Assembly: GCA_018821535.1 (NCBI GenBank)
Contig: JAHJLV010000060.1
Coordinates: 62,001 to 126,000, forward strand
Origin: Pseudomonadota bacterium
GTDB lineage: Bacteria; Desulfobacterota; Desulfobacteria; Desulfobacterales; Desulfobacteraceae
Direction of reading: 5' to 3'
Length of the DNA stretch: 64,000 bases
How positions within the stretch are numbered: position 1 is the stretch's first letter; each line of letters begins with the position of its first letter. Positions 52,658 through 61,734 of the stretch are shown here, in pieces. The translations under genes and the position numbers were made by a program. The notes below the pieces were generated by a model. That model ran no database searches and was not told the origin of the DNA. It was given only the letters and a program-made list of their open reading frames with translations.

Positions 52658-53632
52658 ATGGAATTCCCCGTAATTTTAATGATTATTGCAGGCGTTGTTG
52701 CCCTTGTCGTATTTTATTTTATTTTTTCATATCTGGCCCTGTGGGTTCAGGCGCTGGTTTCCGGTGCAAGAGTGGGACTGCTCAATATTATTTTCATGCG
52801 GTTCAGAAAAGTTCCGCCCAAACTGATTGTTGAATCTAAAATCATGGCCGTAAAGGCCGGAATAGAAATCCCTACAGATGACCTTGAATCTCATTATCTT
52901 GCCGGCGGCAATGTCAGCCGGGTGGTTCAGGCGTTGATTGCAGCAGATAAAGCCAATATCGATTTGACATTTAATCGAAGTGTGGCTATTGATCTTGCCG
53001 GACGGGATGTTCTGGAGGCCGTTCGGATGTCGGTGAATCCTAAGGTGATTGAAACACCTCTGGTGACCGCCATGGCAAAGGATGGAATTCAATTAAGAGC
53101 GCTTTCACGGGTTACAGTTCGGGCCAATATTGACCGCCTTGTTGGTGGAGCTGGAGAAGAAACGATTTTAGCCAGAGTCGGAGAGGGAATTGTAACCACC
53201 ATTGGGTCTGCAAAAAACCATAAAGAGGTTCTTGAAAATCCGGATTCCATATCCAAGACGGTATTGAGAAAAGGTCTGGATGCCGGAACAGCCTATGAAA
53301 TTTTATCCATTGATATTGCGGATGTGGATGTGGGTAAAAATATTGGAGCAGAGCTTGAAACTGACCGGGCTGAAGCTGATAAAAAGATTGCCCAGGCAAA
53401 GGCCGAGGAAAAACGGGCCATGGCTTTTGCAGAAGAACAGGTCATGAAAGCCCGGGTTCAGGAAATGCGGGCAAAAGTGGTTGAAGCTGAGGCTCAGGTG
53501 CCGCTTGCCATGGCAGAAGCGTTTAGAAGCGGGAATCTGGGGGTGATGGATTATTATAAAATGCAGAATATTGTCGCGGACACAAAAATGCGGGATCAGA
53601 TTGCAACACCGGATACACCACCTGAAAAATAA
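52658..53632 (+). CDS. floA: Flotillin-like SPFH protein (FloA/YqfA type)
   Basis: 324 residues. An N-terminal membrane hairpin (about 5-27) is followed by the SPFH/PHB domain (about 50-200, RVTVRANIDRLVGGAGEETILARVGEG). A heptad-rich alanine/glutamate coiled coil (EADKKIAQAKAEEKRAMAFAEEQ) sits near the C-terminus. It forms membrane microdomains and works with the adjacent NfeD proteins. A strong terminator follows. Confidence 0.95.
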   Translation: MEFPVILMIIAGVVALVVFYFIFSYLALWVQALVSGARVGLLNIIFMRFRKVPPKLIVESKIMAVKAGIEIPTDDLESHYLAGGNVSRVVQALIAADKANIDLTFNRSVAIDLAGRDVLEAVRMSVNPKVIETPLVTAMAKDGIQLRALSRVTVRANIDRLVGGAGEETILARVGEGIVTTIGSAKNHKEVLENPDSISKTVLRKGLDAGTAYEILSIDIADVDVGKNIGAELETDRAEADKKIAQAKAEEKRAMAFAEEQVMKARVQEMRAKVVEAEAQVPLAMAEAFRSGNLGVMDYYKMQNIVADTKMRDQIATPDTPPEK

Positions 53633-53640
53633 TAAAATAG

Positions 53641-53682
53641 ACCGGCCTGTGTTTTTCTTTTCAGACGGCAGGCCGGTTTTTT
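53641..53682 (+). terminator. Rho-independent terminator after the NfeD-flotillin operon
   Basis: ACCGGCCTG and CAGGCCGGT form a perfect 9-bp stem around a 19-base T-rich loop, followed by six T. It lies nine bases after the flotillin stop and only 14 bases before the next gene, so that gene depends on read-through or a promoter within this stretch. Confidence 0.88.
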
Positions 53683-53695
53683 AAAGGAAATTCAT

Positions 53696-54172
53696 ATGGA
53701 TTTAGATACGCTTATTACAGTTGTAATATTTCTTCTTTTTTTTGTTTTTCCCACGGTGCTGAAAATACTGGTTCAAAAAAAAAAGGATTCAAGACCTTCG
53801 TTCCTTGGGAAAATGGGTGATCAGATTCAAAAATTTGTTCAGGACCTGGAACAGCAGGGGCAGCAGCCAAAACAGACAGAATCTGAGAATGTCTGGGATA
53901 TGTTTGAAACTCCATCTGAACCGCTGAAGAATGAAACGATTGTCGATACACCCTCGGAGCAAAAGGTGCCGCCACCAAAGAGTTCTCCTGAAAAAATACC
54001 GCTAAGGACATTTGAAAAAGCAGTATTACCCAAAAAACAGAATATTCCTTTAGCGTTAACTCAGAAAACAGTATCTTCTGGGATCAATATGTCTATCAAG
54101 GCAGATCCTTTGCAGAATGCTGTTGTCTGGTCCGAAATTCTGGCAAGCCCTTTGGCATTGAGAAATCAATAA
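53696..54172 (+). CDS. Small single-span membrane protein of unknown function
   Basis: 158 residues with AAAGGAA before the ATG. One membrane segment lies at residues 5-26 (TLITVVIFLLFFVFPTVLKIL), then a basic stretch (VQKKKDSRP). A hydrophilic, Gln/Glu/Pro-rich tail that looks disordered follows, and the C-terminus WSEILASPLALRNQ may form a helix. No domain is recognised. The terminator just upstream suggests separate or reduced expression relative to the flotillin operon. Confidence 0.7.
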   Translation: MDLDTLITVVIFLLFFVFPTVLKILVQKKKDSRPSFLGKMGDQIQKFVQDLEQQGQQPKQTESENVWDMFETPSEPLKNETIVDTPSEQKVPPPKSSPEKIPLRTFEKAVLPKKQNIPLALTQKTVSSGINMSIKADPLQNAVVWSEILASPLALRNQ

Positions 54173-54193
54173 GGGCTGATCCGATTTTATTTT

Positions 54194-55078
54194 TCAGGTT
54201 ATATTTTTTTTAGGACAGATTTTTTGGGCTGCTTCCCAGCCAAACAGGGCGGCTTTTCTGGCCCGGCCCTCACCGTATTCACCCAAAGGTCCCATTTTCC
54301 TGATAACCCTGTGACAGGGGATTAAAAAAGGAATGGGATTTTTACCGACAGCTGTTCCCACTGCCCGGTCTGCCCGGGGCGCTTTGATATATTCTGCCAG
54401 GTCTTGATATGAAACCGCACATCCTAAGGGAATCCGGGTTAAGGCTTCCCATACCTTGATCTGGAAATGGGTGCCTTTGATATAAAGGTGCAAAGGCGTT
54501 CTGGCTGTGTTAATATCCTGTGGAAAAATACTGTCAGACAGCATCTGGATTTCTTTGTTGTGTATTTCAAGATCTGCCAGAGGCCATTGTTGAGCCAGCC
54601 AGTCGGTCAGTTGTGATTTTGAATGGTGCCTGAGAAATTTAAGATTGCATATTCCCTGTGGTGCTTTTGCAATCATGCAGGCACCAAATGGTGAATCCAT
54701 AAACCCGTAAATAATTTTGAGTTGCGCCCCTTTTTTATTTTCGCCCGGGGTCATGACTTTACAGTGGAGAAACAGATCATGCATAGCTCCCGGAGTGGAT
54801 GAATCTGAATCAAAATTTGTATCAAGAATGTTTTTAGACTGCTTGAGTATTTGTTTTGCGTAGTCTCTTGTAAGAAACTGCAAAAATTGTAAAGGACGGA
54901 TCCCCGCCCATCGGGAGAACAGGTCTTCAAAGGCAGATTCGTTTAAATTCACCGCTTGTGCAATGTGAGAAACAGATGGCTGTTTCTCTTTGTTCTCCTG
55001 AACAAATTCAAGCGCTTTTTCAACAATTTCATAGTCTTTAGAGTCTGGTTCCCGGGTCAGGTGTTTTTTGCTGGGCAT
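54194..55078 (-). CDS. AraC-type HTH fused to O6-methylguanine-DNA methyltransferase
   Basis: 294 residues from ATG 55078; the longer frame to 55111 adds a poor start inside the upstream kinase gene. Residues about 10-85 are an AraC-type helix-turn-helix (VSHIAQAVNLNESAFEDLFSRWAGIRPLQFLQ). Residues about 205-290 are the Ogt/AGT domain with the alkyl-acceptor cysteine in IPFLIPCHRVIRK and the RADRAVGTAVGKNP helix. The Zn-bound phosphotriester domain of E. coli Ada is absent, so it repairs O6-alkylguanine but cannot act as the classical Ada switch. It overlaps the kinase gene by 41 bases. Confidence 0.92.
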   Translation of the reverse strand: MPSKKHLTREPDSKDYEIVEKALEFVQENKEKQPSVSHIAQAVNLNESAFEDLFSRWAGIRPLQFLQFLTRDYAKQILKQSKNILDTNFDSDSSTPGAMHDLFLHCKVMTPGENKKGAQLKIIYGFMDSPFGACMIAKAPQGICNLKFLRHHSKSQLTDWLAQQWPLADLEIHNKEIQMLSDSIFPQDINTARTPLHLYIKGTHFQIKVWEALTRIPLGCAVSYQDLAEYIKAPRADRAVGTAVGKNPIPFLIPCHRVIRKMGPLGEYGEGRARKAALFGWEAAQKICPKKNIT

Positions 55079-57026
55079 TTTGATCAATGGCCTTTCGGAT
55101 GACAGCATCAAGTTTTTGATTGGAAAATGGTTTTTGAATGAAAAATTTTACACCGGCTTTCAGTGCTTTGGATTCATCTATTTTTTCACTGTATCCTGTA
55201 CACAGAATAATGGGAATATCATTTCTGATGTTTAACAGTTCTTTAACAAGCATATCTCCGGTCATTTTCGGCATGGTCATATCCGTTAAAACCAGATCAT
55301 ATGTATCAGGATTGTCCTTAAAAGCTGCCAGCGCTTCTTTTCCATCCTTAAAAGCAGTCGTCTGATATCCATAATCTTCTAAAAATTCCTGCGTGGCCAG
55401 GCGGATGCTTTCTTCATCATCCACAATCATTATCCGTTCAGATCCTCCTGCGATGGCAGGTTCTTTTGACTCTGTTTCGTCTTCTGCAGGCAGGGGTTTT
55501 CTGCAGGGCAGGTAAACATCAAAACGGGCACCTTTTTCAGGGGCGCTGTAAACCTGAATATGCCCGTCATGTGCTTCAACAATGGCCCTTACAAGGGCCA
55601 GGCCAAATCCGGTTCCCTTTCCGATCTCCTTTGTGGTAAAATAGGGGTCAAATGCTTTTTCCAGGACAGTTCTGGTCATTCCGTGACCCGTATCATGAAT
55701 TTCCAGATGAGCATAGCTTCCGGGTTTGATATAAGAATCAGAGTTTATGTCTCCCTGTGTGATTTGAATTTCATTGAGTTTTACTGTTAATGTGCCACCC
55801 TTTTCGATCATGGCCTGATAGGCATTTGTGCACAGGTTCATTATCACCTGATGAATCTGTGTTGAATCTGCCAGAATTGTAATCTGCTCGGAAAGTTCTT
55901 CCTTTATTATTATTGTTTCCGGCAGGGTGGATTTGAACAGGCTCAGTGCTTCATTTATGATAAGATCAAGGTGGATGGTCCGCTTTTGATATTCAGCTTT
56001 TCTGGAAAAGGTTAAAATCTGCTGGACAAGTCCTGATGCCCGTTGAGCGCCTTTTATAATCTGTTCAATATGGGGTTTTGCTTTCTGGGCATCACCGGCA
56101 TGTTTTTTTGCCAGATCGGAAAAAGCAAAAATTCCGGAAAGAATATTGTTGAAATCATGGGCAATCCCACCCGCAAGCGTTCCCATGGCTTCCATTTTTC
56201 GAGCCTGAAACAGCTGTCTTTCCATCTTCTTGCTTTCTGTGACATCATGCAGAATAACAACACAGCCGATGGGGGCATTGTTTTTCCCTCTCCAGACATC
56301 AAAACTGATGATAATGTCCAGAAGTTCCCTGTTTTTATTATACCGTCGGGTTTCAACATCCCGTCCGCCCTGGCCTTTAATGATTTTTCTTCGAATCTGG
56401 ATATTCAGATCATATTCTTCCTGTGGAATATAATTGGTCTTTTCCTCTGAAAATTCTTCCAGTGTCCATCCAAATGTATCTGTGAAAGCAGGATTGATGT
56501 AAATCGGTTTTCCATCCATGTCATACAGCGCAATAGGAACAGGAGACGCATCCATCACTTTTTTATATTTTTCTTCCACAAGAAGCTTGTCTTCAATTTC
56601 TCTTTTAAGTTCCGCGGTTCGTTTTTCCACCCGGATTTCAAGTTCATCCCGGGTGTGTTGGAGGCTAAGTTCCAGTTTTTCATTCTGCTGCAAGGATTGT
56701 TTCAGTGTATGTGCAAGCTGGTTAATGCTGCTGCCCAGGCAGTACAAATCATCTCCCGGCTGAAGTGCTGTTCTTGTATCAAGGTCACCTGCATTGATTT
56801 TATCTGTATTTTTTTGCAAAAGCGCTATTGACCGGGTAATCCGGTTGGAAAAATGCATGGCCAGCAGAAGATCCAATAAAAAGACAGCTGCTGAAATCAG
56901 CAGTATGGATTCGGTGAATTGGAAATAGATCGTAATTGTAAGGGCAACGGCAGGAATAAGGAGTATGAATAAATGGGAAAACAGCATTCGGGTGCGAAGG
57001 CTGAATTTATTCGGCAGCATGCGCAT
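55038..57026 (-). CDS. Membrane-bound PAS hybrid histidine kinase with receiver
   Basis: 662 residues. Two membrane helices (about 12-60) are followed by a HAMP-like linker (NRITRSIALLQKNTDKINAGDLDTR), a coiled coil, and a PAS domain (about 150-270, KVMDASPVPIALYDMDGKPIYINPAF). HisKA with GIAHDFNNILSG, HATPase_c (GHGMTRTVLEKAFDPYF, GTGFGLALVRAIV) and a C-terminal receiver (about 530-650, DLVLTDMTMPKMTG) complete the protein. There is almost no periplasmic domain, so the signal is probably membrane-borne or read by the PAS domain. The gene runs into the AraC-Ogt gene. Confidence 0.94.
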   Translation of the reverse strand: MRMLPNKFSLRTRMLFSHLFILLIPAVALTITIYFQFTESILLISAAVFLLDLLLAMHFSNRITRSIALLQKNTDKINAGDLDTRTALQPGDDLYCLGSSINQLAHTLKQSLQQNEKLELSLQHTRDELEIRVEKRTAELKREIEDKLLVEEKYKKVMDASPVPIALYDMDGKPIYINPAFTDTFGWTLEEFSEEKTNYIPQEEYDLNIQIRRKIIKGQGGRDVETRRYNKNRELLDIIISFDVWRGKNNAPIGCVVILHDVTESKKMERQLFQARKMEAMGTLAGGIAHDFNNILSGIFAFSDLAKKHAGDAQKAKPHIEQIIKGAQRASGLVQQILTFSRKAEYQKRTIHLDLIINEALSLFKSTLPETIIIKEELSEQITILADSTQIHQVIMNLCTNAYQAMIEKGGTLTVKLNEIQITQGDINSDSYIKPGSYAHLEIHDTGHGMTRTVLEKAFDPYFTTKEIGKGTGFGLALVRAIVEAHDGHIQVYSAPEKGARFDVYLPCRKPLPAEDETESKEPAIAGGSERIMIVDDEESIRLATQEFLEDYGYQTTAFKDGKEALAAFKDNPDTYDLVLTDMTMPKMTGDMLVKELLNIRNDIPIILCTGYSEKIDESKALKAGVKFFIQKPFSNQKLDAVIRKAIDQNAQQKTPDPGTRL

Positions 57027-57206
57027 TCCTTAAAAATGATTTGCTGAGAGTTAAAATTGATTTCAGGTTTTTATTTTCTATATTCAAAGTTTTTCCTTTC
57101 ATTCAGATTCTTTTAGGACAGGCATTTGGGTGTTGTCAAGGAAGAAAACACACCGATGATGTGAAGGTTTCCTGAAGATTTTATAAAAAAGGCGGGCGCA
57201 AAAATA

Positions 57207-57851
57207 TTATTCCTGGCCAATGAGGAAAATACCATAGGTGGCAAGCAGGTTGGGAAAAAGATGGATCATCCTTCCCTGCTGGCTTTTGTTCCTGGTTTTG
57301 ATGGCTGCCTGTTGAATAATTTTGAAACCGGCCTGTTTTGAAAAAAAAATAAAATCATTCAGGCTGAGCACCCGGATATTGGGGGTGTTATGCCATGAAT
57401 ACGGCAGTTCTCTGGTAACCGGTGCCTGACCGGACCAGAGCAGTTGAGCCCTGACACTGATATGACCGAAATTGGGAAAACTGACCACCCCCATTCTGGC
57501 CACCCGCAGCATGGATTTTATCAGGTTTGAGGGTTCATAAACCTGCTGAAGCGTCTGGGAGCAGATTGCATAGTCAAAGGTCTTGTCCGGGTAGTCTTCG
57601 ATTTCTTCGTTGATGTCTCCTTGCAGCACTGAAAGCCCTTTTTCTATACAGGCGGCGACTCTGGATTCTTCTATTTCAATGCCCCTTTCCTGTACGCTTT
57701 TTTCTTTTTTAAGCCAGTAAAGCAGTTCTCCGTCTCCGCATCCCAACCCCAGGACTTTTGATCCGGGTTTGATCCAGGAGGCAATGATTTCAAGGTCGTA
57801 TCTCAGCTGAGGCGGTGCGATCGGAGGGAATATGGATGCGTCAGTTGTCAT
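57207..57851 (-). CDS. metW: Methionine biosynthesis protein MetW
   Basis: 214 residues with a class I SAM-methyltransferase fold: motif I KVLGLGCGDGELLYWL, ERGIEIEESRVAACIEKGL, and FDYAICSQTLQQVY. MetW is the usual partner of MetX in many proteobacteria and supports homoserine acylation. Its start overlaps the metX stop by 11 bases, giving a metY-metX-metW transcript. Confidence 0.94.
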   Translation of the reverse strand: MTTDASIFPPIAPPQLRYDLEIIASWIKPGSKVLGLGCGDGELLYWLKKEKSVQERGIEIEESRVAACIEKGLSVLQGDINEEIEDYPDKTFDYAICSQTLQQVYEPSNLIKSMLRVARMGVVSFPNFGHISVRAQLLWSGQAPVTRELPYSWHNTPNIRVLSLNDFIFFSKQAGFKIIQQAAIKTRNKSQQGRMIHLFPNLLATYGIFLIGQE

Positions 57852-59007
57852 TGGAAATGCTCCTTAAAAACCCGCGGATAAGATTTTCCAGGCGTTGGCC
57901 AGGCAGCAAAAACGCATCATGGCCCCACTGGGATTCGATTTCACAGAAGCTGACGTCAAGATTGTTTTTTTTCATGGCCTTGACCATTTCTTTGGACTGG
58001 TACGTGGGATACAGCCAGTCCGAGGTATAGGACACCACCAGGAATTTAGCCCGGCATTTTGAAAAGGCGTCAACCAGAGAGCCGTTCCCGTATTGTTCTG
58101 CCAGATCAAAATAATCAGCGGCTTTGGTGATATAAAGAAAAGAATTGGCATCAAAGCGTTCGATAAATTTATTCCCCTGGTGCTGAAGATACGATTCCAC
58201 CTGAAATTCAGCCCCGAATTCAAAGCTCAGGGCAGACCGGTTCTGTAACTTTCTGCCGAATTTTAAACGCATGGATTCATCTGACAGATAGGTGATATGC
58301 CCGATCATACGGGCAAGCGCAAGCCCGATATCCGGTTTTTTGCCGTTATAATAATGGCCCTGATTCCAGTTGGGGTCTGCCATGATGGATTGCCGGGCCA
58401 CTTCATTAAACGCAATGGCCAGAGCAGAATGCCGGGTTGTGGTGGCAAGGGGAATGGCAGATCTGATCATGGCCGGATACCGGATACACCATTCCAGGAC
58501 CTGCATGCCGCCGACAGATCCGCCGATGGCAGATAAAATGGAGGTGATGTTCAGATGATCCATCAATGCTTTTTGGGCTTCCACCATATCTCCAATGGTG
58601 ATCAGAGGAAAATGAGTGGCGTATTCTTTTCGGGTTTCAGGGTCAATGGAGGCCGGTCCTGTGGAACCGGCGCATGATCCGACAATATTGGAGCAGATCA
58701 CAAAATATTTATCCGTGTCTATTCCTTTTCCAGGTCCTATCATCAAATCCCACCAGCCGGGCCTGGCATCATGGGCTGTATAATACCCGGCCATGTGAGA
58801 ATCACCGGAAAGGGCGTGCAGGACAAGAATGACATTGGATTTGTTTGAATTGAGCGTGCCGCAGGTTTCATAGGCAAGAGTAACCGGTCCCAGGCTTGCC
58901 CCGCTTTCAAGTTTCAGGGGGTCAGATTTTTTTGCAAAGGTAAAGAACTGTTTTTCAACAATACCAACGCTTATGCCTTTGGGATCTGACTGGGTATATT
59001 CGCTCAT
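57841..59007 (-). CDS. metX: Homoserine O-acyltransferase (MetX)
   Basis: 388 residues from ATG 59007, with AGGAG nine bases upstream. The longer frame to 59085 would overlap metY and lacks a ribosome-binding site. It is an alpha/beta-hydrolase-fold acyltransferase: the nucleophilic Ser in AIGGSVGGMQVLEW, the family block GSCAGSTGPASIDPETRKEY, Asp in the SDWLYPTYQS stretch and His in SQWGHDAFLLP. It makes O-acetyl- (or O-succinyl-) homoserine for the thiol-lyase encoded upstream. Confidence 0.95.
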   Translation of the reverse strand: MSEYTQSDPKGISVGIVEKQFFTFAKKSDPLKLESGASLGPVTLAYETCGTLNSNKSNVILVLHALSGDSHMAGYYTAHDARPGWWDLMIGPGKGIDTDKYFVICSNIVGSCAGSTGPASIDPETRKEYATHFPLITIGDMVEAQKALMDHLNITSILSAIGGSVGGMQVLEWCIRYPAMIRSAIPLATTTRHSALAIAFNEVARQSIMADPNWNQGHYYNGKKPDIGLALARMIGHITYLSDESMRLKFGRKLQNRSALSFEFGAEFQVESYLQHQGNKFIERFDANSFLYITKAADYFDLAEQYGNGSLVDAFSKCRAKFLVVSYTSDWLYPTYQSKEMVKAMKKNNLDVSFCEIESQWGHDAFLLPGQRLENLIRGFLRSISNDN

Positions 59008-59023
59008 GGATAAATTCTCCTGA

Positions 59024-60277
59024 TCAAACGGATTCCAATGCCTGGGCCAGATCGCTGCAGATATCCTCATGATGCTCAATACCAACAGAGAGCCGTAAAA
59101 GCCCGGGATCAGCCAGCTTGTTTTTCAAATCTTCAGGAAAACTTGCATACTGGGATGAGTATGGATGAATGATCAAGGTCTTGCAGTCTCCCAGATTGGC
59201 TATATTTAAAATCATATCCAGTGAATTGATCAATCTGAAACAGGCATCCTGATTTTTCAAGCCAAACGTGAGCATGGCGCCAAAACCTTTTTGCCCAAAC
59301 TGTGCCTTGGCAATTTGATGGCTTTTATGGTTTTCAAATCCCGGAAAGTTCACCCGGCTTATCTTTGGGTGGTCTTTTAAAAAATCCGCAACTTTAATGG
59401 CATTTTTCATATGCCGTTCCATGCGCAGACCCAAGGTGTTCAGTCCGATGGCAGTAAGATATGAATGAAAAGGTGCGGCTGTGGTGCCGAAATTGATATG
59501 GATCTCTTTATAGACTTTATGTAAAAAGGCAAGTCTTCCTTTCTGTTCAACAAAGGGAGCAAAATCTGTAAACCGATTCTGACTCCAGTCAAAGGTTCCG
59601 GCATCCACAATGATGCCACCCAGTGCGCCGCCATGACCGGACAGATATTTTGTGGTGGAGTGAATAACAATGTCTGCACCCAGCTCTATGGGGCGGCAAA
59701 GCCATGGAGAGGCCAGGGTATTGTCTATCATCAGCGGCAGGCCCCGGGAATGGGCCAGTTGAGCAATGGTTTTGATATCTGCAATTTCCATCCCCGGATT
59801 GGTGATGGTTTCCAGATAAATGAAGCGGGTTTTGTCAGTAATGGCCTGTTGAATCTGTTCAATATTTAATGGATCGATCAGTTGAACGTGGATGGCATAT
59901 TTTTGAAAAATAGTGGTGAAAAGCGTGTATGATGACATGAAAAGAGACCGGCTGGCGATAAATTCATCCCCTGCACGCAACAGGCCCATGCAGGCATCAT
60001 TAATGGCAGCCATGCCCGAGCTTGTGGCCAGTGCACCAGCCCCGGTTTCGAGGGCAGCCAGTTTGTGTTCTAAAAACCGGTTGGTCGGGTTGGTCAGGCG
60101 CATATAGATATGATCCTGACTCTTGCCTGAAAAGGCCTGGGTCAAACTGTCCGCGGTTTCATGGTAATGGGCAGCGGTCTGGAAAATCGGCGGAAGTGTG
60201 GCGCCTTTCCAGGCCGGGTCTTTGACGCCCTCATGAATGGCGTTTGTTTCAAAATGACGGAGTCTTTTTTTATCCAT
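59024..60277 (-). CDS. O-acetylhomoserine (thiol)-lyase / cystathionine-synthase family enzyme
   Basis: 417 residues, a fold-type I PLP enzyme of the Cys/Met metabolism family. Recognised by YMRLTNPT, LEHKLAALETGAGALATSSGMAAI, and the PLP lysine in IHSTTKYLSGHGG, ending in RLSVGIEHHEDICSDLAQAL. With metX beside it, the likely reaction is direct sulfhydrylation of O-acetylhomoserine to homocysteine, although cystathionine synthase activity cannot be excluded. It heads the methionine operon and has a recognisable promoter. Confidence 0.9.
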   Translation of the reverse strand: MDKKRLRHFETNAIHEGVKDPAWKGATLPPIFQTAAHYHETADSLTQAFSGKSQDHIYMRLTNPTNRFLEHKLAALETGAGALATSSGMAAINDACMGLLRAGDEFIASRSLFMSSYTLFTTIFQKYAIHVQLIDPLNIEQIQQAITDKTRFIYLETITNPGMEIADIKTIAQLAHSRGLPLMIDNTLASPWLCRPIELGADIVIHSTTKYLSGHGGALGGIIVDAGTFDWSQNRFTDFAPFVEQKGRLAFLHKVYKEIHINFGTTAAPFHSYLTAIGLNTLGLRMERHMKNAIKVADFLKDHPKISRVNFPGFENHKSHQIAKAQFGQKGFGAMLTFGLKNQDACFRLINSLDMILNIANLGDCKTLIIHPYSSQYASFPEDLKNKLADPGLLRLSVGIEHHEDICSDLAQALESV

Positions 60278-60326
60278 AAAAATGTCCTTTGTTTTTTATG
60301 CCTCCACCGACTTTATGGAAGATCAG

Positions 60327-60355
60327 AATATCACAGTGTGGTATGAATTTGTCAA
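60327..60355 (-). promoter_or_regulatory. Sigma-70 promoter of the methionine operon
   Basis: On the minus strand TTGACA (60355-60350) is followed 17 bases later by GATATT (60332-60327), or by TATTCT with a 19-base spacer. Transcription would start near 60320, about 40 bases before the start codon. No SAM-responsive riboswitch fold is visible in the short leader. Confidence 0.55.
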
Positions 60356-60380
60356 TATATAGTTGAATCATCCGTGTTTA

Positions 60381-61604
60381 TTAAATCAAATTCTTCGTCT
60401 GTTCAATCGTCCTGATAGTCATCCGCATGGATTTTTCCATATCAATTTTTTTGGCCGTATCTTTGGCGGTTTGCCTGATTTGAGAATTTGAAAGGCATTC
60501 ATCCAGGGCATCGGTCATATTTTTTTGCGTTAATTTTTTGCGCCATATGGGTTTGGGGCCCAGATGATTTGCATAAATTTTTTGACCGTGGAAATACTGA
60601 TCCAGAATATGGGGCACAATGATCTGGGGGACACCGGATATGGCAGCGGCTGCGGTTGTTCCGGCACCGCCATGGTGGATAACCGCAGCCATCCGGGGAA
60701 AAAGATTCAAATGCGGATAGGCGGTAATAAAGAAAACATCTTCTTCATTCACAACAGGGCCGGAATCCTTCCAGAATTTTGCAATAACAAGACGTTTTCC
60801 AAGGTGCTTTGCAGCATGGATGAGCAGGGGAATATTTTTTTTCTGATCCTCTGGCGGCATGCTGCCAAATCCGGCATAAACAGGTTTGGAGCCGTTTTGA
60901 ATGAAGCGTTCAAGGTCCATATGGCCTGGGCAGGGAAGCTCCAGATGTAAAAAACCCGTCTGAACAATGTGTTTTGTCACATCCGCAGGAATGCCTGCAA
61001 TGGCGCTGTCACATGCCAGAATCGGATGGTGTCCCAGGATATGATCCCATGCATCTTTGATGGGCCCAAGGCCTGCTTTTTTTCTGTACTGGTTCAGTTG
61101 CCGTGTCAGAATGAATGTATCCAGAATTTTTGCAGTGTCCCAGGAAAATCTATTCAGCCAGAGCGGCAGGGTCTGGGTTTTCAGCGCCAAAAAGGGATGA
61201 TTCGAAGATGGAAACAGCTGAGGCGTAAACGCAATATAGCGGTAGGGAATATTCAGTGCCTGGGCAATGGATGAAAGTCCGAACATCAGCGAGGAACCCA
61301 TGATCAGATCCGCATCTTTAACAAGATCGGGAAGCTCTTTAAACTGGGTTTGTATTTCTTTGTGCACAAAAGAAATAAAAGAAAAACCCGCATACAGACT
61401 GGTGGCATTTTTCATGGTGTCAATAAATGCGGTCACATCTTTTCCAAATCCCAGATAGGGGCATTTCAGCTGCTGTGCCCATGATGCCTTTTCAGGCGGA
61501 CCGATCAGGCGTACGGCATGGCCCTTGTCTTTCAGCGCAAGGCATAGCGCTATCATTGGCTGGACATCGCCTCTTGAGCCGCAGGTTGCCAGTATGATGT
61601 TCAC
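60381..61604 (-). CDS. UGT-type glycosyltransferase (sterol/rhamnosyl glucosyltransferase-like)
   Basis: 407 residues. The N-terminus ATCGSRGDVQPMIALCLALKDKGHAV is the hallmark of the family-28/UGT80 group. The C-terminal nucleotide-sugar site is AYPHLNLFPRMAAVIHHGGAGTTAAAAISGVPQIIVPHILDQYFHG. There is no signal peptide; it is probably cytoplasmic and peripheral to the membrane, glycosylating a lipid or secondary metabolite. It stands alone, divergent from rlmN. Confidence 0.9.
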   Translation of the reverse strand: MNIILATCGSRGDVQPMIALCLALKDKGHAVRLIGPPEKASWAQQLKCPYLGFGKDVTAFIDTMKNATSLYAGFSFISFVHKEIQTQFKELPDLVKDADLIMGSSLMFGLSSIAQALNIPYRYIAFTPQLFPSSNHPFLALKTQTLPLWLNRFSWDTAKILDTFILTRQLNQYRKKAGLGPIKDAWDHILGHHPILACDSAIAGIPADVTKHIVQTGFLHLELPCPGHMDLERFIQNGSKPVYAGFGSMPPEDQKKNIPLLIHAAKHLGKRLVIAKFWKDSGPVVNEEDVFFITAYPHLNLFPRMAAVIHHGGAGTTAAAAISGVPQIIVPHILDQYFHGQKIYANHLGPKPIWRKKLTQKNMTDALDECLSNSQIRQTAKDTAKKIDMEKSMRMTIRTIEQTKNLI

Positions 61605-61734
61605 GATAACACCTGATTTATCTGATTGTCAGTCATGATAGAGTTCTCTTTTGTCTTCAGGACTAATCCCATGGAAATATTTTATTATATCTGATATTTA
61701 CAAAGCTTGTAAATTGAAACAAGAAGAATATGAA

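Noticed and set aside
58297..58558. Plus-strand frames inside metX
   Set aside because: Shadow frames opposite a well-conserved gene, with no ribosome-binding site and no recognisable protein pattern.
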